A stretch of DNA of 64,000 nt. Origin: Meandrina meandrites. Its lineage: Eukaryota > Cnidaria > Anthozoa > Scleractinia > Meandrinidae. Each line of letters starts with the position of its first letter. Positions within the stretch are counted from its first letter, which is position 1. The notes under the pieces were generated by a model. The model worked only from the letters and a program-made list of their open reading frames with translations, was not told the DNA's origin and did not search any database. The DNA is taken from the NCBI GenBank assembly GCA_963693305.1, contig OY855908.1:37047305-37111304 (forward strand). Reading direction: 5' to 3'. Shown piece after piece: positions 1 through 11,187 of this stretch. Position numbers and translations under genes: made by a program.

Positions 1-867
1 AACGTTAAACTTGATGCAAGGCTGATCGGACAGCAAAAAAAATTATTTTTTCCTCATTCTTCCATTATCGAAATAGTCAAGTTTGCAAACCTTGTTGACG
101 AAACCTTTCCTTGTAGTTAGTGCCCATGTCGTGGTAACGAAAACGAGTGACTGTTTTCACTGTGTTGCGCTACAATGGCAATAGAGAAAACAAACTGCAG
201 ACCCAAGGTAAAGCTCCTCAACGTCGTCTCAATGGTAGTTTCCTTAGAATCAGCAAAAACTGGTCTGGAAAAGAGCATGGTTTGGAAATCCCTCCATCAA
301 GCATATTATAAAGCCTGTTAGCTTTTCACTTTTTTTAACTGATCCTTCAGTCCGTTACATAAATTAACGACATACCCAAGATTAAACCAACCTCAAAACA
401 ATGTGCTGAATACCATTTATTTTTAGAACATTAACAATAACAAGTTACTTAGACATGTAAATCATAACAGCAGTCAAACCTCTCCGTTCACTCGACTAAA
501 TTATCACCACAGAAAATTGTGAAACACGTAGCAAGTTATGACCTGCTTCTATATTCAAAGCAAACTGACGAACAAAATTATCACTTATCATGCAGTTTAA
601 GAACTGAAGTATCGCATCTTTGTCCGTGAGCCGAGGGCAATTTTTGTATAGTTCCATATCAAATAGTTTTTTTTTTTTTTAACAAGAATCGTGACTATTT
701 CAATACTAGACCGCGTGTGAATTGAATCTGCTTTCTATTTTATCGAAGCTTTACCAATAGTTCAATTGCAGTATTATCATTATATCACGTACCATTAATT
801 ATGTGTACATCGTTTACAATGAACTATCTTTAACGAGAAAAACTGTTCATGAAACGAGTTACTCGAT
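1..867. other. Intergenic, no gene seen
   Basis: No open frame with coding character or good splice sites was found. There is a T-run near 667-680 and AT-rich sequence. It lies beyond the 3' end of the minus-strand STAND gene. Confidence 0.5.
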
Positions 868-1220
868 GTTTACCATTTACAAGGGGGAAACTGGTTGGTT
901 CACAGTGTGGGCAAATGATGAGCAGAAACCCCGAACGGGAATTCCGAATGAGACTTGGCGTTTTGCATTTTCCAGAATTTACCTGGTGCGCCTGGAACTG
1001 AGCTGAGCACACGCGTATTCGGGAAGAAACCGGGGAAAGGCCTAGAACTGGTATATGAAAGCAAATGGCAAGAACATTTTCGGTTCGGGTATTCCGGTTA
1101 AGAATTTTGGACTACCTTTCAAGAACGATCCGTTTACTTTGGAAATTCCCCATTCGGGGAAACCAAAGAAGTTCACTCATCGCAACCTAAAATTTCCGGA
1201 ATATTTTGGTAAATGGTAAA
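868..1220. repeat. Possible short inverted-repeat element
   Basis: A 13-base motif GTTTACCATTTAC at 868-880 is matched by its reverse complement at 1208-1220. The interior is full of short A/T-rich phrases built on 'attccg' and 'cgggaa'. This could be a decayed MITE of about 350 bases. No clear target-site duplication is seen. Confidence 0.35.
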
Positions 1221-1472
1221 CAACCAGCGCCTCTCTACAAAGCCGTGGCTTAGCAACATTACATATCCTAACGATGACAGCTGTCGTGACAACTTCGGGA
1301 GTTCACGAGTTATTTCTGATTGAGCAAGAATCGGACGTCTTCTGTTCGTCAACGACGATTTGCAAAGAATGACAAATTCCCCCCTGACTACTAACTGCAA
1401 GCTGAAAAGGTTAATTTTACTTACATGACCCTCGGACATGCTCCAGTTTGCTATGAGAAATAAATTAACGTT

Positions 1473-1478
1473 TTTAAT
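1473..1478 (-). terminator. Candidate poly(A) signal of the STAND gene
   Basis: ATTAAA on the minus strand about 183 bases past the stop codon of the STAND exon. No canonical AATAAA lies between it and the stop, so this variant hexamer is the nearest candidate. Confidence 0.3.
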
Positions 1479-1660
1479 GTCAGTTGTAATCTAATCACTC
1501 AAGCACTTATAAGGTCGTATGTCAACATTATATAATTCATAACAAAAATGTTCCTCCTCCTCCTTCCCACCACCAACAGCAGAACAATCGATGATTTGCA
1601 GAGATCATTTGAAAGCAATGATACAGGATCAACGGTCACCTAGCCTCAGGATAAATCTCC

Positions 1661-4600
1661 TTAATGAAGTGATGGATTCTTTGGTTGGAAAGTTATTCCG
1701 TTTGCAACAGGGCCCTGAAGGTTGAAACTAACCACAAAGTAGACCAACTGTCCTATGGTAAAGTCTCTATCCACCTTTCCAATATCTGCGTTCTTTCCTA
1801 CGTAGAGGTCCACTTTTCCTTGCAGCAATTCGATGGAGGGATACGTTTTTCCACGATCAGAAGATGGTCCCACACGGATCCTTCCTTTGCACTCCAGCAA
1901 CTTTTTCCGGTTGTCAACAAGCCAGAACCTTGCGACAGTCTCAGAGACGTCAGTGGAGTAGTCAGTCTCCCCGCGGAACAAAGTGTTGCGAGTAACTAGG
2001 CGAGACATTCCCTCCCCTTCTTTGCTTACAAATAAGGTTGACTGGCTGCTGCGACAGTGGTTCTGTGACTTCTCTCGACACATTTTCAAGGCTTTCAAGT
2101 ATTTGGGCGTGAATTCCATCGCGTGCCCATCAAGGATCTTTAGAAAGCAAATGGCCATTTGGTAGAAGTAGGGAAGGCAGTCATGATGGGAGACCTCTAA
2201 CCACTTTTCGCAAACAACGAGACCTTGCTCAAGGCTGTAACGCTGTGGCCCAGTCACCAACACACACACCTTCATTAAATGGTAGGCTAGGCGATGTTCA
2301 TTGTCCTTGAGCACAAGTTCGTCCAACAATTTCAGCAAGAATTCGAGATGTTCTTGCTTTAAGGAGTCGATCTGATCACTGCAATTCAAAATAAATTGCG
2401 CCTGCAGCCTTTTTAGCTCTAAAGCGGATGACCTTGGAAAGTTTTTGGCACTACAAAGTGCCTTGCAAGCCTGAACGACATCCTCTGCATCGCGTCCACG
2501 TCCTGTGGAGGAAGGTCCTGTTCCAAAGGCCTTCATCAGCGACAACCTGGCATTGTTACATCTTCTTTGAGTTTCTTCTGGATCTTGCAATGACGGGACA
2601 CTCTGTACAATTCCATCAACAACGTCAAGTAGGTGAAAAGAATCACTGACACATGTGCGAAAGAACGGAGGGCACTGGTTGGCTAGAAACTTCAGAGTTT
2701 TCTCCGAGTCACGTTTGCAGATGTTTTTTATGATCCACCCGATACATGCAAGCCAAACTTCCACCTCACCAATCAGGGGATTGGGATAAGTCGGAGGAAA
2801 GTTGCGAGCATCTTTGTATGCCTCCAGCACTTTGCTCGCTAGCTGTTCAAGCTTCTGTAGATTTTTAATTTTGCCGGTATTGATCATGTGTTGCAACTCA
2901 ATATACAACACAACCCCTTTCGTATGACAAATGCTTCTGAATCTCTGTTTGGAGTTGCTTGCTTGAAAGGCCTGTTCAATGAGTTCCATTGCCTTTGGAA
3001 ATGATGGGGGCTCCATCTTTGCATGAAATCTTGCGGCATGGGCATATATAATTGAATCGCCGGTCCTCTCGGCTGCCTCGCAAAAAACCTCTGCAGCTCG
3101 CTGCGGGTCAATGGCTTTAAGCTCTTCAAAAAGAGCTGAAAATTTTCGCATCTTCTGACCGTCCTTGTTGTAGAGAAAGAGCTCTTCAAGAAGTGGCAAA
3201 AAGTGTTCACACTGAAAAATTGGAAACTGAAGGAGTTGGTTTGTCAGTCGAAACAGGTCATAACCTTGCTCTTGTAAGCCCTTTTTCAGCAACATCTCAG
3301 CAACTGATCTATGCTGGAGGGTATAACTTTCAGGTGAAGATTCCTGTAAGTGATACATTCTTCCTCGACGCAGCCAAGGGTTTAAAGGTACCATCAGATT
3401 TAACAAGTGTTCTGAGAAGAGCTGCTTGATATCCTGGTAGGTGACTACTTTCCCATCACCCAGGCGGATGTACCTCTTAAAGGCACTATAAAGAAGGAGG
3501 GCTGGAGTTGGCTGGTTTGCATACTTCTGAAGGAATGCTACCACGACAGCAATTTCTTGTTGAAGGCTCTCCATTTCGTTCCAAGTGTCGTCAATTATCT
3601 TCCTTAGCTTGGGTCGAAACGTTTGCATCATTGCTAGGAGTGGAAAGTGAAACACACGGCAGGGGCCTGATACTGCTGTCTCACCCAATGACTTCTCAAT
3701 GAATTCTTTGTATTTTGACTGAAATTCATTGAAATCAGCTGGTGAATCCTCAAGCTTAACATCTACGTAGAACACCTGGTGAACACGCGATGGCTCTTGA
3801 CTTTCTTTTGATGACGTCTTCGATCCATGTTGGCAACGTAAGAGAAGGGCTCGTCTACCTCTGTTACCCAGCATTCGTACAAGTTTGTTTGATAGGCCTT
3901 CAATTAACCTTGATTGCTTTCCATCTATTAGAATAACAGGGGACGTGAGACAGATCTCCTCAAGTGCGGCAATCCGATCGGCCAGTTTGCTGGCATAACT
4001 GTTGTCCTCATCAAAGTAGAGATGTGAGCTAATCTCTATGAAAGCACAGGGGTACGCTTTGTGAAGATCCCACATCACCCGACGAGCAATGGTAGTACCA
4101 CCGGTACCTGGGGAATGCTTAATTTCTACCATCATGGAGCGTGTAAGTCCTTTGTCTAAAAGGCGTTGGACATGGATCTGAATGTCTTTCTCGATTTCCC
4201 GCTTCGCATCGTGATTGTCGTATAGACTCGCAAAAGAAATCTGGTTGCCTGACATGAACAATTTCCTGTGCTCTTCGAGGAAGTCTTGCAGCTGTAGATC
4301 CTCCTTGGATGGGTCATTTGAGACTTCTGGTAAACTTTCACAGCCTTCACACAGGATTACTAGATGTTCCGTTAAGAATAGGTACTCTTTCTCACTGAGA
4401 CTTTTATAAACTTTGGCCTGGGAGGTGGGCATTCTGTACCGCTGGTTTGACGATGAATTGAGCATTTCTTTCAGACCCAGATGAACGAGCTCTGGAGTTA
4501 GATCGACTGTGCGCACCTTGACCTTACTAAAAACAGAAAGGCGTTTCTCCTGCTTAAAAGACACAGTCTTTAAATTGAATTGATCATCGAAGTTCTCAAA

Positions 4601-5304
4601 CAGTCGACTAAGTGTCACTTCTAAGTAGGGAGCACTTTCTTGGCAAAATGGAAGAATTAGGCATACCACCGGCTTCTGCTTATCAAACTTGTCTGGATCA
4701 CAACAGCATCCAAAAAATCTCGAGATTTCTTTCACTGAGGTTGCCTCCCAATCGGAAAACTTCTGTAACTTGCCAGCTGTGTCACTTGATCTTCCATTGA
4801 CAAACATCCACTGGATTTTGTTGGGATCAATCTGACGTGCTAGGCTTACCATTGTGCTTCCCTTTACTTCTGCGGGGGTAATCATGCTTATCAAGCTACC
4901 TTGTCCTTCTTGAGATGTGAACGAGTGGTAAAAACCTTTCTCTTCTGACATTGGATCGAAATCTAAAACCATCTTCCAAGGTACACTTCTCAAAGTGGAA
5001 AAGCAGTCAAGATTCTCTGGTGAACTTGAAAGAGCATCTGTAACAAGAATGTACTGGTTCTTTCGCGTGTCAAAATCTCCAACTGCATCACAAAACCTCA
5101 ACCATTCATCCCAGTTTCGACCACTCAGATCTTTTGGACTGACTGGAGTTGCGTTTGTGGAATCAGATGATTTACTGGCAATCAGGTCAGTGATGATGTC
5201 CACTTTGTTTTCTATCGAATCCAGCTTCCTTTCAAGAGGGGCAAGTTTAGCTTGCTCTGTCAAGAACAACTGCTTGTAGTGGCCTCCAGCGTTAAGGGTT
5301 TCAT
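1661..5304 (-). CDS. SAMD9-like STAND ATPase, main (last) exon
   Basis: This single exon codes about 1,213 residues. It should not be started at the non-ATG TTG at 5269: the frame is open to 5304, where the minus strand reads a pyrimidine-rich acceptor ending cttcag, and the exon opens with AT, the last two bases of a split codon. Counting from the TTG: residues 50-250 correspond to the SIR2-like region of SAMD9 proteins (weakly conserved); a P-loop HSPGTGGTTIAR lies at about 385-396, the variant GxGGTT form typical of SAMD9/SAMD9L; a Walker-B-like strand SPVILIDG at about 443-450; an arginine-rich sensor-like strand RRALLLRC at about 472-479; a helical TPR-like stretch at about 640-1080; and an OB-fold-like C-terminus with VDLYVG and the FTIGQLVYF motif. 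No SAM or AlbA_2 domain is visible; a HEPN exon lies upstream instead. The family acts in the cytoplasm in antiviral and translation control; that role is inferred here by homology. Confidence 0.85.
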
Positions 5305-5814
5305 CTGAAGAGACAAATTAAACGACAGCATAACTCAGCTTTACGGCAGTAAATATTCCAAGCACGCCACTGATATCAACCGTTAGCCACACTTATCCCC
5401 TAACTTCTGCAAACACTAAGCAATTAGGCAGTAGACTAGTACGTGATACAGAAAGAGATTATCTGATTATTTTCAACTTATACTTCAAGTTGTAGAACGA
5501 GATGATAATATAAATACCAAAAGCAACTGTTAAGCTAGTGCTCCTACAAGCCAAAACGTGTTTAATTTGGTAGAGCAACTAAGAATGAACACCTGCTAAT
5601 CAATTAAAAGTGGAACTGTTCCCAGCTGGACATCAAAGTTAAATAGGATAAAGATGCTTGCAGTGATTACAACTTTCTAACAGCTTTTATTAGGTTTGAA
5701 AGTGAGAATGTAGTTAAAAGAAATAGGTACCACAAGCATAGTGACGTGGACAAGCCAAAGAATAGCATAAAAGGAAAGAAAAGAAATTTCCAAATGGGTG
5801 GCCCGAGGGAGCTT

Positions 5815-6240
5815 TTGTTAAGATACGTATTACGCACGCCACCGATGTGTGGAATAGCGCCAAGTTTTCGCCTTGCTACCCCGCCCACTTTCTTCTACTG
5901 CCTCGCCTACTTTTGTCTGTGAATTCCAACCGTCGCCTTGTCACGTATAATTCACAACTCGCTAATTACATTAGGATCGTTGTTGAATAAAGCGTGGAAT
6001 AACGGTCGGTAGAAGAGAAATTCAATAAAAGTTTGGTTAAAAGAAGTGTTTGTTATTTTTTTTTTAGTGGTGGTGTCAAAATTCTGGTCCTGAATTTACA
6101 TTTCGGTGTGAAAAAAATATATTTAACCAACATAATCGGGTGTTACTAAACAGAGTAACGGAGTAACGAGTAACGAGTAACGAGTAATGGAGTAACGAGA
6201 AACCGAGTAACGGGAAAAAATTCCATAGCTAAAAAAAAAT
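5815..6240. repeat. Left arm of a 1.9-kb-spaced inverted repeat
   Basis: Two blocks recur in reverse complement at 7555-7835. One is around 5830-5890 (acgcacgccaccgatg and following). The other is a cluster of 'gagtaacg' units at 6140-6215. The arms flank the 45-base exon and the alternative first exon of the STAND gene. It is probably a pair of transposon copies or the ends of one large element. Confidence 0.6.
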
Positions 6241-6258
6241 AAATAAATAAAAATACTA

Positions 6259-6260
6259 AA

Positions 6261-6342
<82 letters not shown>
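6259..6342. repeat. (TAA)n microsatellite
   Basis: About 28 uninterrupted TAA units. Long Ile, Leu or Tyr repeat frames across it are artefacts. Confidence 0.95.
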
Positions 6343-6346
<4 letters not shown>

Positions 6347-7123
6347 CATTCAAATAAAACATAGAAATAAGGACCTAGAATTCCGGATTGAAATTCCGGG
6401 TATTCCGTGTGGCAAATGGAACAGTATTTTCCGGTTGGCTGCATTAAGAAAGCAAAACAAATGGCGGACTCGTTGTCCCTTTTACTTGTTCGACGACTCT
6501 GAAGTTAAAACGGACGATATTGTAAGCGAGGACGTTTTTTTTTTTCAGTGCAGCTAACATGCGATGGAATTTAAATCGATTCCACGACCACTTTGAGTAT
6601 ACGAGAGCCTGCTTGCAGGCTAAATATTTTTAGGCTTATCGTCTTATCGAAATACAGGAAAAAGGTCGCGCAACGCATAAACAAATATATGGCCGGAATA
6701 CCAACATTTCTTTATTTAATTCAGTTTCTGCAATAGATGTGAATTAAGAACTTAAGGTTTCGAGTTCAACGAGGGAAATCGGTAATGGTATTTTTAGTTT
6801 TTCGTGCATTAATTCTGTCTGAAGTTGGCGCCGATGAGAATATTTACCGCGATAATTTAATCATGAAAATATAGTACTTAATTCGAATATGTGTTATCCA
6901 CTCGGCCATAATGGTTACAATTTGATCGGTAAAACAATTTGTAATTTATAAGTAACACAGAAATCCAACCTAACGGACGTTGTACCAAATAAAAGTGCCA
7001 GTCTATTTACAGTATCTTCGAATTCCTTGCATAGTGTTTGTTTTATGAACACGGATGCTTCCGCAAATGCCTCAAAGGAGACCTGCAGTGGCAACGATAA
7101 AGACAATTATAAAATACTCTTAC

Positions 7124-7168
7124 CTTCATCTCCCGAGTTATCCGATATAATAATGACATCGTAGTCAT
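7124..7168 (-). CDS. 45-base internal exon of the HEPN-STAND gene, SIM-like motif
   Basis: The minus strand shows an acaacag acceptor just above 7168 and a GTAAGAG donor just below 7124. The exon begins with AT and ends with G, so both flanking introns are phase 1. It joins in frame to the HEPN exon (ends in G) upstream and to the STAND exon (begins with AT) downstream; both junction codons become GAT (Asp). The peptide is DYDVIIISDNSGDE: a hydrophobic VIIIS core next to acidic residues, the form of a SUMO-interacting motif. It works as a short linker between HEPN and ATPase. The phase agreement at both ends is the main evidence; function of the motif is inference. Confidence 0.65.
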
Positions 7169-7388
7169 CTGTTGTTTTGATGGAGAGAAATTATACTAGG
7201 CAGAAAGCCCAATTGGAGGTAATCAAAAACAAACAGTGAAAGTGGCAGGAAAACCGGCAAAGAAAACAGTGCATAACCCTTAATAAGGCAGCCCAAACAG
7301 CATCTTTCTTCATTGCTTTTGTAATTATTGCGGACTATATCGGCTGTTCCACAAATATGAGCGATAAAAAGAGAAAAAAAACTCTTAC

Positions 7389-7440
7389 CTTCCCCGAGGC
7401 GAGCCATGCTCTGACTGAGTGAGACGCAGTCACTTGACAT
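7389..7440 (-). CDS. Alternative first coding exon of the STAND gene
   Basis: An ATG at 7440 opens 17 codons (MSSDCVSLSQSMARLGE) plus one base, then a strong GTAAGAGT donor. The phase (1, ending in G) is the same as that of the HEPN exon, so this exon can replace HEPN and splice directly to the 45-base exon. No acceptor in the matching phase lies upstream of the ATG, which argues for a first exon with its own promoter rather than an internal exon. It would give a HEPN-less isoform. It sits between the arms of an inverted repeat, so the promoter may be transposon-derived. Confidence 0.5.
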
Positions 7441-7554
7441 TTTTAGCGCGAAAATCCTCTCGGCCGTTGTGCATTGCAACAAAAGGCTGTCATGTAGTCG
7501 TGTTATCAATGAAATTACTCGAAGGCTTGATTTGTAATTTTTTTTTAGAATTTG

Positions 7555-7850
7555 TATTTTTTTTTTTACCTATGGAATTTTTTTCCCGTTACTCGGTTTC
7601 TCGTTACTCCGTTACTCGTTACTCGTTACTCCGTTACTCTGTTTAGTAACACCCACCAAGATCACCGTTCAAGCGCGGTTCAAACGAGCAACTGTAAACA
7701 ACAGTGGCGGCAAAGAGACTCAGCACGCGAGCCACAGGAATTTCTGGAATTTGTCAACAAAAGTGGGCGGGGTAGAAAGGCGAAAACTTGGCCCTATTCC
7801 ACACATCGGTGGCGTGCGTAGTAGCAAACACAAGGAGCCCTTTGTGCCTC
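7555..7850. repeat. Right arm of the inverted repeat
   Basis: The 'cgttactc' cluster at 7585-7645 and the block at 7762-7825 are the reverse complement of 6140-6215 and 5830-5890. In the second block the match is nearly complete over about 62 bases. Confidence 0.6.
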
Positions 7851-8820
7851 TAACAACTGTCATGGGAGACGAGTACATTTTAGTGCCAAGATACTAAGTA
7901 CAATCTCTGTCCATATCAATGTAGGCATACATGTCAACATACATGTTGTAATTTGGTACAAGTTTTTTAGTTGTTACAATCTGATATTTCGTTTTAAAAT
8001 CATCCTGCAATCCTGCAATCTCAGGATGATAAAATCCTATAATCAATTTAAAAGCAAAGTTAGACACGGCATTCATGGAAAACAGGATTAGTTTAATATT
8101 TAAATTAGTATTTACTACATGTACTTCAATTTTTATTAATTAGTATTTAGCATGGATTGTTTATTAGCAGTTTATTAGTATTAATTTTTATTATAACTTT
8201 AAATAATAGTATATTACCTGATGATTTTTAACTGTGTATAAAGAAATGTTAAATAAATAAATAAATAAATTAGTATATATTACCATGCACTAGAACAAAG
8301 AAAAATACCAAATTGTACCAATTCAAGGGTAAAAAATTGAACCACAACATAACTCCCTAACATTTTGACTTCACAGATGAATTTAAACATGAACTGAGCC
8401 AATTTGCCTTGTAAACTTCAATACATTACAAGAAAGTATTAAGAGAGAAACTGGAAATGAGATACAAATGAAATGAAAAACATATTTCTCACACACATCT
8501 GGAAGTCTGGGTGCTAGTGTATGGGGGGTCTAGGTCACATGGATTGGCACGGTTCGCAGTTGTGTGAGAATTAATGTTGTTCGACTGGAAATGATATCAG
8601 CACCGATGTTGATGAGACAAGAATGCCACAATGACTGAACTTGAATACAACCTAATGTTCGTACATCAAGATGGCTGTTCAACAATGAGCCCAAGGAACA
8701 GAAAACATGCATGTGCATATACATTTTACACAATGTCACAAGCACTGCCTGCTGGTGCACAGGTTTTCTAAATTTTTGTACGTAAAACACTGTTAAAAAT
8801 AATGTTTGATAAGAAGTTAC
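7851..8820 (-). other. Intron, (AAAT)n, no exon seen
   Basis: Upstream intron between the HEPN exon (donor GTAACT just below 8821) and the next exon. It has a short (AAAT)n run near 8248-8269. The open frame at 8530-8790 has no start, splice sites or recognisable family. Confidence 0.5.
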
Positions 8821-9254
8821 CTGACTGAAGCTTTATTTCAGCAATCTCATCTGGATCAGCTCCAAGTGTAATGAAGTTGCTTGACAGCAACGGCCAGAAG
8901 ATGCTAAAATCTGCATCAGACATCATTTCGGTGGAAGGATGTCCAAGCAGTTTGTTACGACACTTCTTTAATTCTTTTAGAGCAATACTATAGCCAGGCC
9001 TCTTGCTCATCTCCAATGCACAACTTTTTGAATAAAGAAGCACAGTTGTCATTAATGAGAAGTCCCATTCTTGGATGTTTCCATGGTTGAAACTGACCTC
9101 TTCCTCTTTATTAGAAAACTTCATCTTTCCCTTGTCAAACCCAGCTGCATCAGAGGGCTGATTTGACCAACAAGGATTGATTTCCATAAACAGCATTCTT
9201 AGAGCTCGAAGACCAACTCCATAAATGAGTTTGAAAATACACAGTATGTTCTTC
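8821..9254 (-). CDS. DZIP3-type HEPN domain exon of the STAND gene
   Basis: The exon begins after a cctgcttccag acceptor (first base 9254) and ends in G at 8821 before GTAACTTC. It enters in phase 2 and leaves in phase 1 and codes about 145 residues. The sequence is the HEPN domain found in E3 ligase DZIP3 and in many cnidarian NACHT/STAND proteins: an N-terminal helix (GVGLRALRMLF), the conserved WSNQPSDAAGFDKGKMKF stretch, NIQEWDFSLMTTVLLYS, and the signature helix KKCRNKLLGHPS. That helix holds the HEPN R-x5-H motif (RNKLLGH), the active-site pattern of HEPN ribonucleases, so an RNase activity is possible. At least one upstream exon (start codon, ending in phase 2) must lie above 9254; I could not find it. 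The phase-1 exit fits the 45-base exon exactly. Confidence 0.75.
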
Positions 9255-9379
9255 CTGGAAGCAGGCAAAATGCATGTTTTCATTCAGTACTTCTTTGTAC
9301 CCAAACATTTGTTAGAATATTGGCTAGGAAAATATGTTAGCTATCAAAAGTTTCAAGGTACAGTAACAAGTTAAATTGT

Positions 9380-9411
<32 letters not shown>

Positions 9412-10400
9412 CCCCCAGAGGGTCACTAGAAATTCTGCACAAGGGGGATTTAAACCCAGAAATTTCAGAACGGGAGGAGGGGGTTCACAGGCACCACCTT
9501 TTCCAGTGGGTGAGGAAAAAAAAGGCAAAACTAAAGCAATTTACACACAATCGATCTGAAGCACAAACTAAATACCAAGGTTAACTTGCATTGAAATGAG
9601 GTTTACATAATAAGCTTTTAATTAATGTTTTTGTTTTTTATTTGAGTTTGCTTAAGTCCTACAATCCCCAGCTTCATTCCAAGGAAACTTCGTTCTTCAT
9701 TTATGACCAAGTCAAAATGGCAGACGTGACAGGAGAAAGTTGTCCCCAGGCTCCCAATGGTATCTTGTTTTCATTTAGCACACAAAAGATGTAAGGAGTT
9801 CTCTCTACTTCTGTTATATTTTAGTATCATGGTCACCACCTTGAGAAAGTTTGGTAACAGGTTCTTCATTTATATAAATATTAAATATTTAAAGGGGATG
9901 GTATTTCATGACACAAGTGTTTTTTTTAAATTTTACACAAGTTTTCTGGGGTCACTTTTGCTCAACCTCTCAGAAGGCCGGGGCTAGTGAAATTACTCAC
10001 TAACTAGAAGGCCTGGCTAGCTAGTGAAATTACTTCGAATGAACATGAAGATGTTTATGATATTGAAGGTCATCTTTAGAGAAATGACTTAGACAGCAAG
10101 AAATGCTGTAAGTTGTGATTTTGATTTACTATATACCTTCATCAAGAGTTGTTTTGAAAGCACACCTGAGACCTTTTAGGAGGCTAATAAGACTTAAGCT
10201 CAAAATGAAGAAGAGAAATGTAAAACACCCGGTTTAAACTTTAAACACTAATTTCCACACATTATCAACATAGAAGTAATTTCAAACTGGATGACAAAGA
10301 TGTATAAAGCTATAGCTTACATGCACAGTATGAACAGAATTAATGAATAAAATTATGATGGCAATGTGTTGCATTATTTAAAATGGAGATAGAGTTTGAT
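9255..10400. other. No gene recognised; MITE fragment
   Basis: It contains one end of the 'TGTGTGGTTCCAG' MITE family at about 9377-9520, with a C-run at 9403-9416. A short plus-strand frame from an ATG near 9718 ends in a possible donor, but I found no partner exon. Confidence 0.4.
9377..9520. mobile_element. MITE family 'TGTGTGGTTCCAG', partial copy
   Basis: It starts with the family end (tgtggttccagaaaatatcc), runs into a C-run and then 'ggaaattc/gggagg' phrases shared with copies at 11050, 15580, 17440 and 18000. The right terminal repeat is missing. Confidence 0.6.
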
Positions 10401-10404
10401 TTAA

Positions 10405-10958
10405 AGTGCCCCTGTGATCAAATTTTTGAGTTTCATTTTTATACATTTTCGTGTCCTATTAGACTTTCTTACTCACCTTGCCAAATTTCAATCCATTATG
10501 AACATCAGAAGTCATTTTGTTTTAACATTTAATTCAGAGAATTTACGGCCGCCATTAATCAACCTTGTTCCAAGCCTTGGTTGCAATTGAGAGAAAGTGA
10601 CGTCAAAGGCTCAAAAATACCTCACGGGTTGAAATGAGAATAACAATAAGTGTTCAAAATCACGCGAAAAGGAACAAAAACTTTGGACGTGTTCTTCATG
10701 CAATTTTCTATGCTGATTGTTATTAAAATTTCAACCCGTGAGGTATGTTTGAGCCTTTGACGTCACTTTCCCCCATTCGCAACCAAACCTTGGAACAGGG
10801 TTTTGTAATGGCGGCCGTAAATTTTCGGAATTAAATGTTAAAATAAAATGACTTCTGATGTTCGTAATGGATTGAAATTTGGCAAGATGAATAAGGACGT
10901 CTAGTTGTACACGAACATGTAAAAAAATACAAATCGAAAATTTGATCACAGGGGCACT
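10405..10958. mobile_element. MITE with TTAA target duplication and 230-base TIRs
   Basis: Terminal repeats begin AGTGCCCCTGTGATCAAA and match in inverted orientation for about 230 bases with some divergence. The element is bounded on both sides by TTAA (10401-10404 and 10959-10962). TTAA duplication points to Kolobok or piggyBac transposases. The spacer is under 100 bases, so it is non-autonomous. Confidence 0.75.
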
Positions 10959-11049
10959 TTAAGGCTATCGTATTTCAGTAACTGGTTGTAGTCTTCATTT
11001 TCGAAAGAACAAAACCATTGGACTTTCTTGGGGATAGAGTGGCCCATAT

Positions 11050-11187
11050 TTACAAGTAATGGAAATTCCTGGGGGTGGGGCCGGAGTTCATCAGGGACCC
11101 CTTTGGAACAGAAATTCCCGAGGGTGGGAGGATGCAACCCAAAAAGCCTTCCATGGGGAATATGGATATTTTCTGGAACCACACATA
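11050..11187. mobile_element. MITE family 'TGTGTGGTTCCAG', right-end copy
   Basis: It ends with tatggatattttctggaacc acaca in the orientation of a right terminal repeat. 'ggaaattcc' phrases precede it as in the other copies. Confidence 0.55.

Larger units (their letters stand above)
5305..7123 (-). other. Intron with inverted-repeat arm and microsatellite
   Basis: Intron between the 45-base exon and the large STAND exon (GTAAGA donor, cttcag acceptor). It holds the left arm of an inverted repeat near 5815-6240 and a (TAA)n array at 6259-6342. A candidate exon at about 6990-7080 has an acceptor and an open frame but the wrong phase, so I left it out. Confidence 0.6.

Noticed and set aside
6123..6444. 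Poly-Ile, poly-Leu and poly-Tyr frames
   Set aside because: They are translations of the (TAA)n microsatellite.
6985..7083. Possible exon on the minus strand (VSFEAFAEASVFIKQTL) with acceptor gttgccactgcag and donor GTACAA
   Set aside because: Its entry phase (0) does not fit the upstream exons, which leave in phase 1; the phase-1 frame stops after a few codons.
8530..8790. 86-residue minus-strand frame
   Set aside because: No ATG with context, no splice sites in phase with the HEPN exon, no recognisable domain.
9718..9762. Plus-strand ATG frame (MADVTGESCPQAPN) ending at a GTATCT donor
   Set aside because: Only 14 codons, no partner exon, and no upstream promoter evidence.
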